This document shows positions 8,016-17,154 of a stretch of DNA of 64,000 nt, one piece after another. Within the stretch, counting starts at the first letter, position 1. Every line of letters begins with the position of its first letter. Source of the stretch: Natrinema hispanicum (GTDB lineage: Archaea > Halobacteriota > Halobacteria > Halobacteriales > Natrialbaceae); the NCBI RefSeq assembly GCF_004217335.1, contig NZ_SHMP01000005.1, positions 372,001 through 436,000 on the forward strand, in the 5' to 3' direction. The position numbers and the translations under genes are program-made. Under the pieces are notes generated by a model. It ran no database searches. It was given only the letters and a program-made list of their open reading frames with translations, and was not told the DNA's origin.

Positions 8016-8681
8016 ATGGGATTTATCGCAGAAATCCATCTCAGCCACGACAGCCTTCCATTGGTCCCGACGATAGAACGCTGTACCGGCGTGACGCTCA
8101 GATACGAATACGGGACGACGACCGATGCGCAACGCCAACAGTTCGTCTCGGCGTTCAGCGACGCGGATGCAGCACTCGAGGCGGCGATGGACGCCGACCC
8201 GACCGTTTCGAACCCGACACGTGTCGCCGTCTTCGAGAACCGAACGATCTATCGCGTCGACGTCGAGACGCCCCTCGAGATCGTTCCTGACTGCTGTGTC
8301 GAGAACGGGGTGTTCGCCTTCACGATCACGAGTGGCGACGGTGGGTGGGTCACACGGGTCCACGTCCCCAATCGCGACGCATTGTCGGCGTTTCGAGCAC
8401 ACTGTCGCGCTCACGGCGTCTCGTTTCGGGTGAACCGACTGTACGACTCATCAGCGTCCGACGAGCAGACGTATTTCCTCACAGAACGCCAGCACGAGGT
8501 GCTCACGATGGCCTACTTCGCCGGCTACTTCGACGTGCCACGCGGAGCCACACAGGACGATCTCGCCGACCGGCTCGGCATCTCGGATTCCGCGGTCTCG
8601 CAACGACTTCGCCACGCCGTCTCCGAACTGATCGCCGCTACGCTCGAGAGCGATCGGATGCCCGACGACTGTCGATACTGA
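8016..8681 (+). CDS. Bat-type helix-turn-helix transcriptional regulator
   Basis: A 221-residue cytoplasmic regulator of the bacterioopsin-activator class. The N-terminal 140 residues resemble the sensor-like domain of this family, with two adjacent Cys at 93-94. Residues about 155-207 form an HTH-10 domain: LTERQHEVL, a FDVPRGAT turn, then the recognition segment LGISDSAVSQRLRHA. The ligand is unknown. It sits at the boundary between the metabolic genes and the surface-glycan island, and no operon partner is evident. Confidence 0.88.
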   Translation: MGFIAEIHLSHDSLPLVPTIERCTGVTLRYEYGTTTDAQRQQFVSAFSDADAALEAAMDADPTVSNPTRVAVFENRTIYRVDVETPLEIVPDCCVENGVFAFTITSGDGGWVTRVHVPNRDALSAFRAHCRAHGVSFRVNRLYDSSASDEQTYFLTERQHEVLTMAYFAGYFDVPRGATQDDLADRLGISDSAVSQRLRHAVSELIAATLESDRMPDDCRY

Positions 8682-8939
8682 GACTAATAACCAGGAGCCA
8701 ATCGTCACAATGGTCCGTCGTGAGAGCAGCGATTACCGAGGTGGTAAACGCGCAGTTTGAACCGTGAGAATTCCCTCGCTCTCGCCGCTGGATCGCCGAA
8801 TTGTAACACGCGCAACCGTTTCAAAAATCGAATCGCTTCGGCTGACTCGAGTGCGACGGCCGGCTCTCGAACTTAAAAACTTGCTATCCGAATCCATAGC
8901 TACTGGACCCCGTCATTACTCACAACGACTTGTATTTCA

Positions 8940-10577
8940 ATGTCGGATGGACGTGATCTGCAGCGCTTGAATCGTGACGCTTCTCGTGATTCTCACTCGA
9001 CCGAGGGGGAGGCCGGTCGACCATCGATCAACGGATCGAGTTCACGGTCGAGGAGGGGGTTCCTGCAAGGAACCGTGGCGGCGTGTGCCGCCGGACTCGG
9101 CTTGACGTCGACCGCCGCCGCGTCGGATCCGTACGATCACTACTACGACGAGTACGCGACCGTCGTGGACGTGACCGAAGCCGGCGCGGATGATACCGGT
9201 ACCGAATCGATCACACCCGTGCTCGAAGAGCTCCGCAATGACGACACGCTGCTCGTGTTTCCCGAGGGAGAGTACTTCATGGACGAGCAGTTTCGATTCA
9301 CGGGCTTCGACAACTTCGGCGTCGTCGGCGAGAATGCGATGCTAATTCCGGCGGACTTCCACGAGTTCGACGGGCCGCAGTATCGGCTGTTCCGCCTCGG
9401 TGTCTCGTACAGTCCCGGGGGCCACCTCCGCTTCGAAGGCTTCGACGTCGACCAGTCGGCACCCGACACGGGGATCCGGACGATCGAAGCGTACGCCGAC
9501 CGACTCGAGGTCCGCGACGTGACGATCGACGGCTTCCACGACAGCGGGACGTGGGGGCCGGGCATGTTCAACGTCACCGATCCCGACGGCTACGGGATCG
9601 TCGAACGGTTCCGAGCGCCGGGTGGGGGTGCGTGGGTCGACAATACGCCCAATGCCGGCAACCGCTGGCGCGGCCCGATCGGCATCGAAGCGAACCAGAA
9701 CGAGGGGACGCTCGAGTTTAGACACTGCTGGCTCGGCGGCTTTCCGAACAACGGCCTCTACGCGGCGGGTGGTAAGGGGACAATCATCGTCCACGGTGGC
9801 TGGTTCTGCAACAGCAACGGCGCGAACGTGCGTGTCGGCGGTCAGGGAAGCGAAATTCGATGGCCGACCGTCGAAGTCGACGCGACGCGGCCGGAGGATA
9901 GAGCCCAGCGTGGGATCCGAATTGAAGACGGCCAAGACATCGAGATTTACGGGGCCGCTATCGAGATCACCTCGCCGATGCCAACGAGTCACGCGATTTC
10001 GGTAATGAACACCTGCGAAAGTGCCCGGATCGACAACAATCGCCTGGAACTCCGGGGATCGGACGTCAACCACGGAATCGTCCTCTCGCCCGAGTGTGGC
10101 GAGACGACCATCGTCGAGACGGATATCACCCACGAAACAGCGGGCGGCTATCCGCTCTGGATTCGAGAGAGCGATCGGACCGAGCAGATACTCGCCGAGC
10201 ACCTGTCGATCTCGGGCCACGCAGGCGACGGTGGCGGCTTCCGCGACGGGATTCGGTGTGAGCGGGACAACTGCCGCTTCAGCTACGTCGATGTCATACA
10301 GCAGGGCCGAGACGGGACGGACCGGAACGCCATCGTCAACACAGGGGCGGATCTGACGGTCTACCAGAGCGAACTACGCGCCAGTCAGCATCCGTTCATC
10401 GACCTCGGTTCCAACGCACTCGTTCGTGACTCGGTACTCGAGTCGTCGGGTGACGAGGAGGCCGTCTGCCTCTACGATTCGTCGACGAGCCCGGCGTTCA
10501 AGAAGAACCGACTGGTCGACGGGATCCGTGATCTTGGAGCGAGCGACGTTACGACCTGGGAGAACACGTACTCGTAA
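8940..10577 (+). CDS. Tat-secreted right-handed beta-helix (pectate-lyase-like) protein
   Basis: A 545-residue secreted protein. A long 36-residue N-region precedes a Tat motif (RR at 38-39, FLQGT) and a hydrophobic Ala/Gly stretch ending in an AAAS cleavage-type site near residue 61. The mature protein has repeated short beta-strand units with periodic Asn and Gly, as in the pectin-lyase-like beta-helix fold. No lipobox is present, so it should be released or surface-bound. It could be a polysaccharide lyase, epimerase or hydrolase; no catalytic residues can be assigned. The flippase gene starts 128 bases downstream on the same strand, suggesting a glycan-related role. Confidence 0.78.
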   Translation: MSDGRDLQRLNRDASRDSHSTEGEAGRPSINGSSSRSRRGFLQGTVAACAAGLGLTSTAAASDPYDHYYDEYATVVDVTEAGADDTGTESITPVLEELRNDDTLLVFPEGEYFMDEQFRFTGFDNFGVVGENAMLIPADFHEFDGPQYRLFRLGVSYSPGGHLRFEGFDVDQSAPDTGIRTIEAYADRLEVRDVTIDGFHDSGTWGPGMFNVTDPDGYGIVERFRAPGGGAWVDNTPNAGNRWRGPIGIEANQNEGTLEFRHCWLGGFPNNGLYAAGGKGTIIVHGGWFCNSNGANVRVGGQGSEIRWPTVEVDATRPEDRAQRGIRIEDGQDIEIYGAAIEITSPMPTSHAISVMNTCESARIDNNRLELRGSDVNHGIVLSPECGETTIVETDITHETAGGYPLWIRESDRTEQILAEHLSISGHAGDGGGFRDGIRCERDNCRFSYVDVIQQGRDGTDRNAIVNTGADLTVYQSELRASQHPFIDLGSNALVRDSVLESSGDEEAVCLYDSSTSPAFKKNRLVDGIRDLGASDVTTWENTYS

Positions 10578-10705
10578 CCGCGTCTCGACCCGTTTAACCC
10601 CCGTATAATAACGCCACACAGTCGCCACTGTCTCGCCACAGTGAGTACGTCGGATCGTGAGCGATCGTCGTCGATGGCGGCTGTCGATTGTTACAGGGTG
10701 AAACC

Positions 10706-12343
10706 GTGAATCGAAGTATTGCGAGCGGCGTCTTCTCGGTCGTCAGTGCGAAAGTAGTCGTGCTCGTCGTCACCGCGCTCTCGACGCCGCTTTTATACCG
10801 GCTTCTCGGCGCATCGGCGTTCGGCGAATACGCGTTTTTGCTATCCATCTTCGCGATCTACATGATCTTCGTCAGCTCAGGGATCACTGACGGCGTCCGA
10901 AAGTTCCTCGCGGAGGATCGGGCCGCGGCGAACTGGAGCGAACACGTCGTCGGCTTTTATTTCCGGCTGGCGATCGTGCTCTCCGTCCTCGGGGCCCTCC
11001 TGCTGGTGCTTGCGACACGATTCGGCATCGTCGGCCGTGCGTTCGGGTCCGATCTGACGGGTTATTTCTACGTCCTCGCCGCACTCGTCGTGACGGCGCA
11101 GTTTCGCGACTACGCGCGAAAGACGCTCATGGGGTTCGGCCTCGAGCGCTACTCGGAGCCGCTAAAGATCCTCGATAAGGTCGGGTTCGTCGTCGTCGCC
11201 GTGCCGCTGGTGTACCTCGGCGCTGGTGTGATCGGCGCGCTTGTGGGGCAGCTGGTCGCGAGTACGCTCGTCGCCGTGATCGGACTGGCGCTCGTGCATC
11301 GCCACGTGTCGCTGTCGTGTCTGTTCAGTCGGCCGACGAAGCGGTTCCCCCGAAAGCAGATGCTCACGTTCAACTCGATGAGCATCGCGCTGGTCTTCCT
11401 GCTGATGTCGCTCTATCATATCGATATCGTGATGCTCCAGCACTTCCGGGAGAGCGCCGCGGTCGGGAACTACAAGGCGGCGCTCACGCTCGCCGAGTTC
11501 CTCTGGTTTATCCCAATGGCCCTTCAGACGGTGTTCGTCCACTCGACGTCGGAACTGTGGTCGCAAAACCGGTTTCGAGAGATTTCGGAGCTCGCATCCC
11601 GAACGACGCGATACACATTCTTGCTCACGGGCGTCATGGCGGTTGGGCTCGCGGCGCTGGCGGACATCGCCGTGCCGATCTACTTCGGTGCAGACGCCAT
11701 GCCGGCGATCACACCCCTGCTGCTGTTACTGCCCGGCGCGCTTGGCTTCGCGCTTGCACGTCCGGTGTTGGCGATTTCACAGGGGAAGGGCATGCTCCGA
11801 TATCCGGTCGCGGCGACCGGCGCTGCGGCTCTGATTAACCTCGCGCTCAACGTCGCGCTCATCCCTCGTTTCGGGATGCACGGTGCCGCCATCGCAACCA
11901 GCACCGGATACGGGTCGATGTTCGTCTTCCACTGCTGGAGCGCTCGAGTGATCGGCTTCGATCCCCTTTCGGACGCGCGACTCGGGCGATCGATACTGAC
12001 GATCGTCCTCGCAGCCGGGCCGATCGTCGCCCTCTCGACGGCGATCACGAACTCGTGGCTTGCACTCGCAGTTGTCCCGCCCGCTGGCTTCGTGATCTTC
12101 GTCACGTTCGCGCTGCTCGTCGGCGCACTGGATCCCGCCGAACCATTCGCGGTACTGTCGACGTTCCCCGATCCACTCGGCGCGAAGGCGGACGCGATAC
12201 ACAGTCGGCTCGCGACCAGCGCCACGAAGAACGGGGAGCGGAGCTGGTTACATAGTCTGCTATTCGTCGCCGGACTCTCGTTGCTCGTCTCGGGGCTCAC
12301 GCTGGGGATCCTCGGGTCCGGGATACAGAGTCTCGCCCCCTGA
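10706..12343 (+). CDS. Wzx-type polysaccharide/oligosaccharide flippase
   Basis: A 545-residue polytopic membrane protein of the MATE/MOP flippase superfamily, with about 14 hydrophobic segments. It opens with a first helix and the TPLLYRLLGASAFGEYAFLL segment typical of Wzx and RfbX proteins. It should move a lipid-linked glycan to the outer face of the membrane for the island's products. The GTG at 10706 is preferred because GGGTGA lies just upstream; a TTG at 10688 is an alternative. The C-terminal end carries an extra hydrophobic pair around residues 515-540. Confidence 0.88.
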   Translation: MNRSIASGVFSVVSAKVVVLVVTALSTPLLYRLLGASAFGEYAFLLSIFAIYMIFVSSGITDGVRKFLAEDRAAANWSEHVVGFYFRLAIVLSVLGALLLVLATRFGIVGRAFGSDLTGYFYVLAALVVTAQFRDYARKTLMGFGLERYSEPLKILDKVGFVVVAVPLVYLGAGVIGALVGQLVASTLVAVIGLALVHRHVSLSCLFSRPTKRFPRKQMLTFNSMSIALVFLLMSLYHIDIVMLQHFRESAAVGNYKAALTLAEFLWFIPMALQTVFVHSTSELWSQNRFREISELASRTTRYTFLLTGVMAVGLAALADIAVPIYFGADAMPAITPLLLLLPGALGFALARPVLAISQGKGMLRYPVAATGAAALINLALNVALIPRFGMHGAAIATSTGYGSMFVFHCWSARVIGFDPLSDARLGRSILTIVLAAGPIVALSTAITNSWLALAVVPPAGFVIFVTFALLVGALDPAEPFAVLSTFPDPLGAKADAIHSRLATSATKNGERSWLHSLLFVAGLSLLVSGLTLGILGSGIQSLAP

Positions 12344-12673
12344 CTGAGTCCGCACTTGTTGCCGATCCCTTCTCGTACTCGGATGAGTGGAGAAACAGGA
12401 TGCGTCAGCCTTCGGGCCGGACAAGTCACTCCCTACGGTGACTGCAGTGACGCCGAAACTGAGGAAATTCACCCGTAGAAAGTGTCAAGATTTCTGTATT
12501 CAGAACGCTTTGCGAAACTCGCGATATCTAGAAGAAGTAGGTAACGGGGGGACGACTGATTTGTCTGGAAGATAGCAGAACCTGCGTGCTAAATACAGAG
12601 GACGTTAGCAGGGACGCACTCATTTCATCCCGGCATAGTCTTATCTCCCGACCCGAAGTACGTCTGCTTGTCA
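12344..12673. other. Intergenic region without a clear gene
   Basis: No gene is convincing here. A 62-codon frame at 12387-12575 on the plus strand has basic, Cys-containing composition unlike haloarchaeal proteins. A small inverted repeat (GTCAC...GTGAC, about 12425-12442) is visible. Base composition falls toward the AT-richer DUF998 gene downstream. Confidence 0.4.
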
Positions 12674-13336
12674 ATGAGTGATTCTGCCCCTAATAGCACA
12701 CCGGCACCACCTGGGGATTCGGAAGTGTCGATTGCAGGATTTAGCATGGTGTTGTCCGGGTTCGTTGCCTTCATGGGGATCATCATGGCAGAAGTCCTCT
12801 ATCCGAATTATTCGACGCGACAGGACATCAGTGACCTCGGATCAACGCGGCCACCTGATCCGATTATTCACGAGCCCTCCGCAACAATCTTTAATAGTAC
12901 GATGCTGGTAACGGGGGCACTTGTACTGGTTGCCGCCTATTTTGTCTATCGCGCTATGGATCGCCGTGACTTCCCGATTGGGCTCGTTATTTTTGGAGTC
13001 AGCATATTCGGCGTCGGCGTGTTTCCAGGCAACGTGACTCCGTGGCACGGATTGTTCGCGCTTCTGACCTTCTTTAGTGGCGGTATCACAGTCGTTCTCT
13101 CGTCACGGGTTGTCTCCGGACCGTTCTCCGTTCTTTGTGGCCTCTTTGGTGGCATCTCCCTGCTCGTCCTTGTGAGCGTCTTCTTCTATGGACTCGTTAT
13201 CGGTGGCCCGCACCCGCTGGCGTTTCTTGGGAGCGGGGGAATCGAGCGCTGGGTCGTCTATCCACTCGTTCTTTGGATTCTCGCCTTTGGAGGCTACCTT
13301 TTGGGAATCGCTGATACCAACCCTGCGTCGTTCTGA
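12674..13336 (+). CDS. DUF998-family membrane protein
   Basis: A 220-residue protein with about six transmembrane helices. The first helix is followed by the YPNYSTRQDISDLG segment that marks the DUF998 family, and by a polar loop (PPDPIIHEPSATIFN). Its function is unknown. GC content and codon use are visibly lower than in its neighbours, which suggests later acquisition. The ATG at 12674 is used because upstream sequence is not conserved-looking; a TTG two codons earlier is possible. Confidence 0.8.
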   Translation: MSDSAPNSTPAPPGDSEVSIAGFSMVLSGFVAFMGIIMAEVLYPNYSTRQDISDLGSTRPPDPIIHEPSATIFNSTMLVTGALVLVAAYFVYRAMDRRDFPIGLVIFGVSIFGVGVFPGNVTPWHGLFALLTFFSGGITVVLSSRVVSGPFSVLCGLFGGISLLVLVSVFFYGLVIGGPHPLAFLGSGGIERWVVYPLVLWILAFGGYLLGIADTNPASF

Positions 13337-13527
13337 CCAGTGAACAATACGCGCTCTGTATTCAGCACGATTCTGTCACCACCTCTAGTAGGCGGTAGAC
13401 GTGTTACCACCAATTTCGCACCTGTAGTTGCTGATTCGAGCCTTTTTAACTCAAACCATATTCTGAAATAATAGTGCTGTATTACTAACCTGAACAACCA
13501 TCCGAGTGAATCTACGATCGTACAGCG

Positions 13528-14589
13528 CTAGCGCACCTGCCGCTCGAGCGATTCGCTTTCGGCCATGTCGAATACCATCGCCAGCAGGAGAAACGCGGTC
13601 CCGGCGACGAACAACAGCAGACTTGTCGCGCCCTGGACGGCCGGTGTGCCGGGACTCGAGAGCGTCGAAAACATCGCCACGCCGGTGCCGAGGACGCCGA
13701 TCGAAGCCGTCGCCGCACCAAAGAGGTAAAACAGTGCGAGCGGGTGGAAATCCACCGCGAGGTACTTCGTTTTCAGCCGCCACAGGAAGTCACGCAGCAA
13801 CATCAGCGAGACCTTCGGGATGTACTCCCCGTATGCGATGCTCGATTCCTCGTCGCCGTAGACTGCCGGCATCGCCACGTCGGCGACGCGCATCCCGTGG
13901 ACGTTCAGTTTCACCAGCAGATCATTGCAGTAGCCATAATACTCGTAGAGGTTTGCGACGTCGATCGCCGCGAGCGCGTCGTGGGAGATTGCCGTATACC
14001 CGTTCTGGGGATCCATCGTCTTCCAGTACCCCGAAGCGATCTTCGTCAGAAACGTCAGCGTCGCGTTGCCGATGAACCGAAATCGTGGCATCGCGGCCCG
14101 GTACTCTCGTGACAGAAGCCGGTTCCCCTTCGCGTAGTCGACGCGTCCCTCGACGATCGGATCGAGGAGCCGCGGCAGCTGGGAGAGGTCCATCTGTCCG
14201 TCCGCGTCGACGGTGACCGTCGCGTCCACGCCATCCGCGAGCGCAGCGAGATAGCCGGTCTTGATCGCACCGCCGGCACCGCGGTTCTCCCGGTGTTCGA
14301 TCGGGACGACCCGACCGATGGTGTCGTGAACCGTCGCCCGATTTGCCAGCGCGGTCGCACCGCCGTCGGCCACGAGTTGCTGGACGGTCGTGCCATCGTA
14401 GCCCCCGTGCTCGGTTGCGTCCGCCCGCGCAGCCTCGAGGATTTCGCTCCAGGTGCCATCCGTCGACTGGTCGTCGATCACGTAGATCCGATCGACGTAT
14501 GCGGGTATCTCGCGGATGACGTCGCCGACGAACCCTTCCTCGTTGTAGGCAGGGATCACGACGCCGACGCTCGAGCCCCGGTACATCAC
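13528..14589 (-). CDS. Family 2 glycosyltransferase with C-terminal membrane anchor
   Basis: A 353-residue protein of the dolichyl-phosphate hexosyltransferase type. The N-terminal GT-A domain begins VGVVIPAYNEEGFVGDVI, carries DDQSTDGTW, and has the metal-binding DXD motif in TVDADGQMD. The C-terminal third has two hydrophobic segments (about residues 275-300 and 310-335) that anchor it in the membrane. It likely transfers a sugar to a polyprenol phosphate or a lipid-linked glycan on the inner face. It overlaps the upstream deacetylase-like gene by four bases (ATGA), so the two form an operon. The acceptor and sugar are unknown. Confidence 0.88.
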   Translation of the reverse strand: MMYRGSSVGVVIPAYNEEGFVGDVIREIPAYVDRIYVIDDQSTDGTWSEILEAARADATEHGGYDGTTVQQLVADGGATALANRATVHDTIGRVVPIEHRENRGAGGAIKTGYLAALADGVDATVTVDADGQMDLSQLPRLLDPIVEGRVDYAKGNRLLSREYRAAMPRFRFIGNATLTFLTKIASGYWKTMDPQNGYTAISHDALAAIDVANLYEYYGYCNDLLVKLNVHGMRVADVAMPAVYGDEESSIAYGEYIPKVSLMLLRDFLWRLKTKYLAVDFHPLALFYLFGAATASIGVLGTGVAMFSTLSSPGTPAVQGATSLLLFVAGTAFLLLAMVFDMAESESLERQVR

Positions 14590-15851
14590 CGGTCACCCAG
14601 GAGGTCAGTGGCGGTGACGACCTCGACGTTCTGCGCGTCGATATACTCGAGCAGGCCGTCGAACGCCTCCTCGCTCATGCCGTCGTCCCCGATGTATTCG
14701 AAGTGTAAGACCGCGAGTTCCCCATACTCGGCAGCATAATCGACGTACGTTTTCGTCTCGGTGCCGGCATCGCCGGCGAAGAAGCCGACGTTGTGGGGGT
14801 CCGTCAGCGGGAGCCCGTTCGGGCCGCCGCCGAACCGGAACGCCTGCTCGTGATACTCCCGGACGAGGTCGTTTGCCGTCGATCCGAGGATGTTCCGCGG
14901 CGTGATGAAGTGCCTCGCGCCGTCTTCGAAGCCGCGGTTCTCGAGATACGCTTTCGTCCGCCGGATCATCCCTTCCTGTTGCTCGGGGGTGAACTCGTGG
15001 AGGAACTTCGAGCCGGTTCGCGGCCGGGCCGCGAGGTCCCAGCCCGCGCCGTCCAGTTCGGTGAGCTTGTCGAGCGTGAGCCGGCCGCCCTCGCCGACGG
15101 CCTCGGGGATGACCGCTTCGACACCCGCGAACCCGTACTCCTGGAGTCGGTCGAAGGCATTCGTGTAGTGACTCTCGAGTGTCCCGTCGAACAGGAGCAT
15201 GACCTGGCCCGTGTCGGGCTGGTCGACTGCCCGGAGGTCGTCGACACGGCAGTCGATCGAGCCAGTCATATCACCGCGACGACGGGCGATCAACCGAATC
15301 TCACGGACGTCAGAGAGATCTGGCTGGGTCTCGATCCGGTCGGTGCCGAAATCGACGCGCACCCACCGATCGGCCGGTCCGGTGAGCGTGCGTTGCATGG
15401 CGTGTACGTTGCGCGAGTTCGGCGCGAACACCTCGAGCGTGAGGTGAAGCTGATCGCGACCAGTGAAGTTGACGGCTAGCGAGAAGTTCTTCCCGGTCAA
15501 ATCCAGTCCGTCCGGAATCGTCCTATAGATGGCCGCATATTCGGTGTTCTCGGACGCTGTGAGATGCGCCGACTGCGATCCGGCGTATGGATCGTCCGTC
15601 CAAGCCTCGAGATCGCCGCCGCCGATCATCGCCCGCCACTTCTCGAGGGCCTCGAAGCGATCGATCGGGTCTCCCGGGAGGTCCAAGCTGTCACCAGCTC
15701 CCGACTGGGAGGTTCCGTCGCCCGACTGGGTGGCCGTCGGTTTGCCGTCCGTCCCGCGCCACTCACGTACCTGCGAGAGACAGCCCGCAAACCCGAGTGT
15801 GCCGACCGCCGCAGCCGTGGTTATGAACGATCGTCGGTTTCGGTCCGTCAT
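14586..15851 (-). CDS. Tat lipoprotein, degenerate polysaccharide-deacetylase-like
   Basis: A 421-residue exported lipoprotein with RR at 6-7 and lipobox GFAGC (Cys24). A Ser/Gly/Asp-rich linker follows, then a beta-rich carbohydrate-binding-like domain (about 50-210), then a NodB-like TIM-barrel domain. It is a paralogue of the protein encoded at 18439-19767. The first metal motif reads FDGT (Phe221-Asp222-Gly223) rather than DDG, and the HxxxH motif is absent at the equivalent site. It may therefore bind glycan without deacetylating it. It is first in an operon with the GT2 at 13528-14589. The ATG is supported by the Tat motif at the N-terminus. Confidence 0.78.
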   Translation of the reverse strand: MTDRNRRSFITTAAAVGTLGFAGCLSQVREWRGTDGKPTATQSGDGTSQSGAGDSLDLPGDPIDRFEALEKWRAMIGGGDLEAWTDDPYAGSQSAHLTASENTEYAAIYRTIPDGLDLTGKNFSLAVNFTGRDQLHLTLEVFAPNSRNVHAMQRTLTGPADRWVRVDFGTDRIETQPDLSDVREIRLIARRRGDMTGSIDCRVDDLRAVDQPDTGQVMLLFDGTLESHYTNAFDRLQEYGFAGVEAVIPEAVGEGGRLTLDKLTELDGAGWDLAARPRTGSKFLHEFTPEQQEGMIRRTKAYLENRGFEDGARHFITPRNILGSTANDLVREYHEQAFRFGGGPNGLPLTDPHNVGFFAGDAGTETKTYVDYAAEYGELAVLHFEYIGDDGMSEEAFDGLLEYIDAQNVEVVTATDLLGDR

Positions 15852-15997
15852 TGACCGCGTGGACGAACCCTCCGCTTTTCCTTATACAGCCATTAGGAGG
15901 CCTAGCCGACCAATTCTCGTCGGACGCGAGACCGTTGTCTCGCTGACTGCCCTCACTACACACTCACTGCTGGCGGGTGACGCCGTTTATTCACGCG

Positions 15998-16005
15998 ATA
16001 ATAAT
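15998..16005 (+). promoter_or_regulatory. TATA-like box for the GT2 at 16032
   Basis: ATAATAAT is centred about 30 bases before the ATG at 16032, within the 180-base divergent intergenic region. Confidence 0.4.
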
Positions 16006-16031
16006 CCGGGCCGGACCGGAAGCTGCGGGAA

Positions 16032-17006
16032 ATGACTCGCGTCAGCGTCATCATCCCGACGTACAACAGAGCAGCGACGCTTCCACGCGCGATCGACAGC
16101 GCGCTCGCTCAGACGATCGACGATCTCGAGGTGGTCGTCGTCGACGACGGCTCGACCGACGACACCGAGTCGGTGCTGGCCGCCTACGAGGACTCGCGGG
16201 TTCGGCCGGTTGTCCACGAGACCAATCAAGGGGCGAACGTCGCCCGGAACACGGGCCTCGAGGACGCACGCGGGGAGTACGTCGCGTTCCTCGACTCAGA
16301 CGACGAATGGCATCCCGAGAAACTCGAGCGCCAGCTCGCGGCTCTCGAGGATCGCTCGAACGACTGGGTCGGTGTCTACTGTGAGACGGGCTACGAACTG
16401 TCCGGGACGGACGGACGGCTCCGGTCTGCTGCCGCGTCCGTGCTCGCTCGCTTGGACGACGACCCGACGCGGGAAGGAAACGACGAACTCGTCGGCGAGA
16501 TCCTCGCTGACAACGTCCAGCCGGGTGCTGGCTCGACGCTGCTCGTCCGGACCGACGTCGCCAGGGACGCCGGCGGCTTCGACGAGGAGCTCGACCGGTT
16601 CCAGGACCCCGAGTTCTGCCTTCGCGTCCTCGAATGTGGAAAACTCGCTTACGTCGACGAGGAACTCGTCGTCCGCGAGGAGACCGGCAGTCCGCCGGCG
16701 GCGGTCATCGAAGCCGCCAGCGAGCAGTACCTCTCAGCGTACGAGTCCGAGGTCGAGCACTTCGAGGACCGGGGCTACGAGATCCGCTCGAGCCACGCAC
16801 TCATCCTCGCAAAGCAGTACTTCGCGGAGGGACGATTCCTGCGGGGGCTGTGGCATCTCCGAACGGCATCGGTGTCGCCGCGGACGTGTCCCGGTGTCTG
16901 CTGGGTCGCCGGTGCCGGCATCCGTCGGCGACCACGTCCGGTCGTCGCGGCGCTCGTCGTCTCGTTCGTCATCGCGACGCTGGGACGGCGTGCGCTCACT
17001 CGGTGA
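16032..17006 (+). CDS. Family 2 glycosyltransferase
   Basis: A 324-residue GT2 enzyme. It opens with RVSVIIPTYNRAATLPRAI, then VVVDDGSTDDTE, then ARNTGLEDARGEY, followed by the metal-binding FLDSDDEWHPEK motif, all hallmarks of the GT-A fold. The C-terminus has a Trp-containing segment and a hydrophobic helix (about 300-320) that may dip into the membrane. It likely adds one sugar to the growing surface glycan. It is divergent from the deacetylase-like operon and is followed by the aspartoacylase-like gene 148 bases later. The donor sugar is unknown. Confidence 0.88.
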   Translation: MTRVSVIIPTYNRAATLPRAIDSALAQTIDDLEVVVVDDGSTDDTESVLAAYEDSRVRPVVHETNQGANVARNTGLEDARGEYVAFLDSDDEWHPEKLERQLAALEDRSNDWVGVYCETGYELSGTDGRLRSAAASVLARLDDDPTREGNDELVGEILADNVQPGAGSTLLVRTDVARDAGGFDEELDRFQDPEFCLRVLECGKLAYVDEELVVREETGSPPAAVIEAASEQYLSAYESEVEHFEDRGYEIRSSHALILAKQYFAEGRFLRGLWHLRTASVSPRTCPGVCWVAGAGIRRRPRPVVAALVVSFVIATLGRRALTR

Positions 17007-17120
17007 GTCGGCCGCGTCGATCCCCTTGGAGTTCAGTTTCCAGCGCCTGAGCGCGAGCGTTCGATCGACAGAGACCGTTGCAGAAGCGAAAGTATCCCGT
17101 TTCTATCCTTATCGCACCTG

Positions 17121-17130
17121 TAGTAAAACC
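17121..17130 (+). promoter_or_regulatory. TATA-like box for the aspartoacylase-like gene
   Basis: TAGTAAAACC is centred about 29 bases before the ATG at 17155. Confidence 0.35.
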
Positions 17131-17154
17131 GCCTGACACCGACGGGGCGGACGA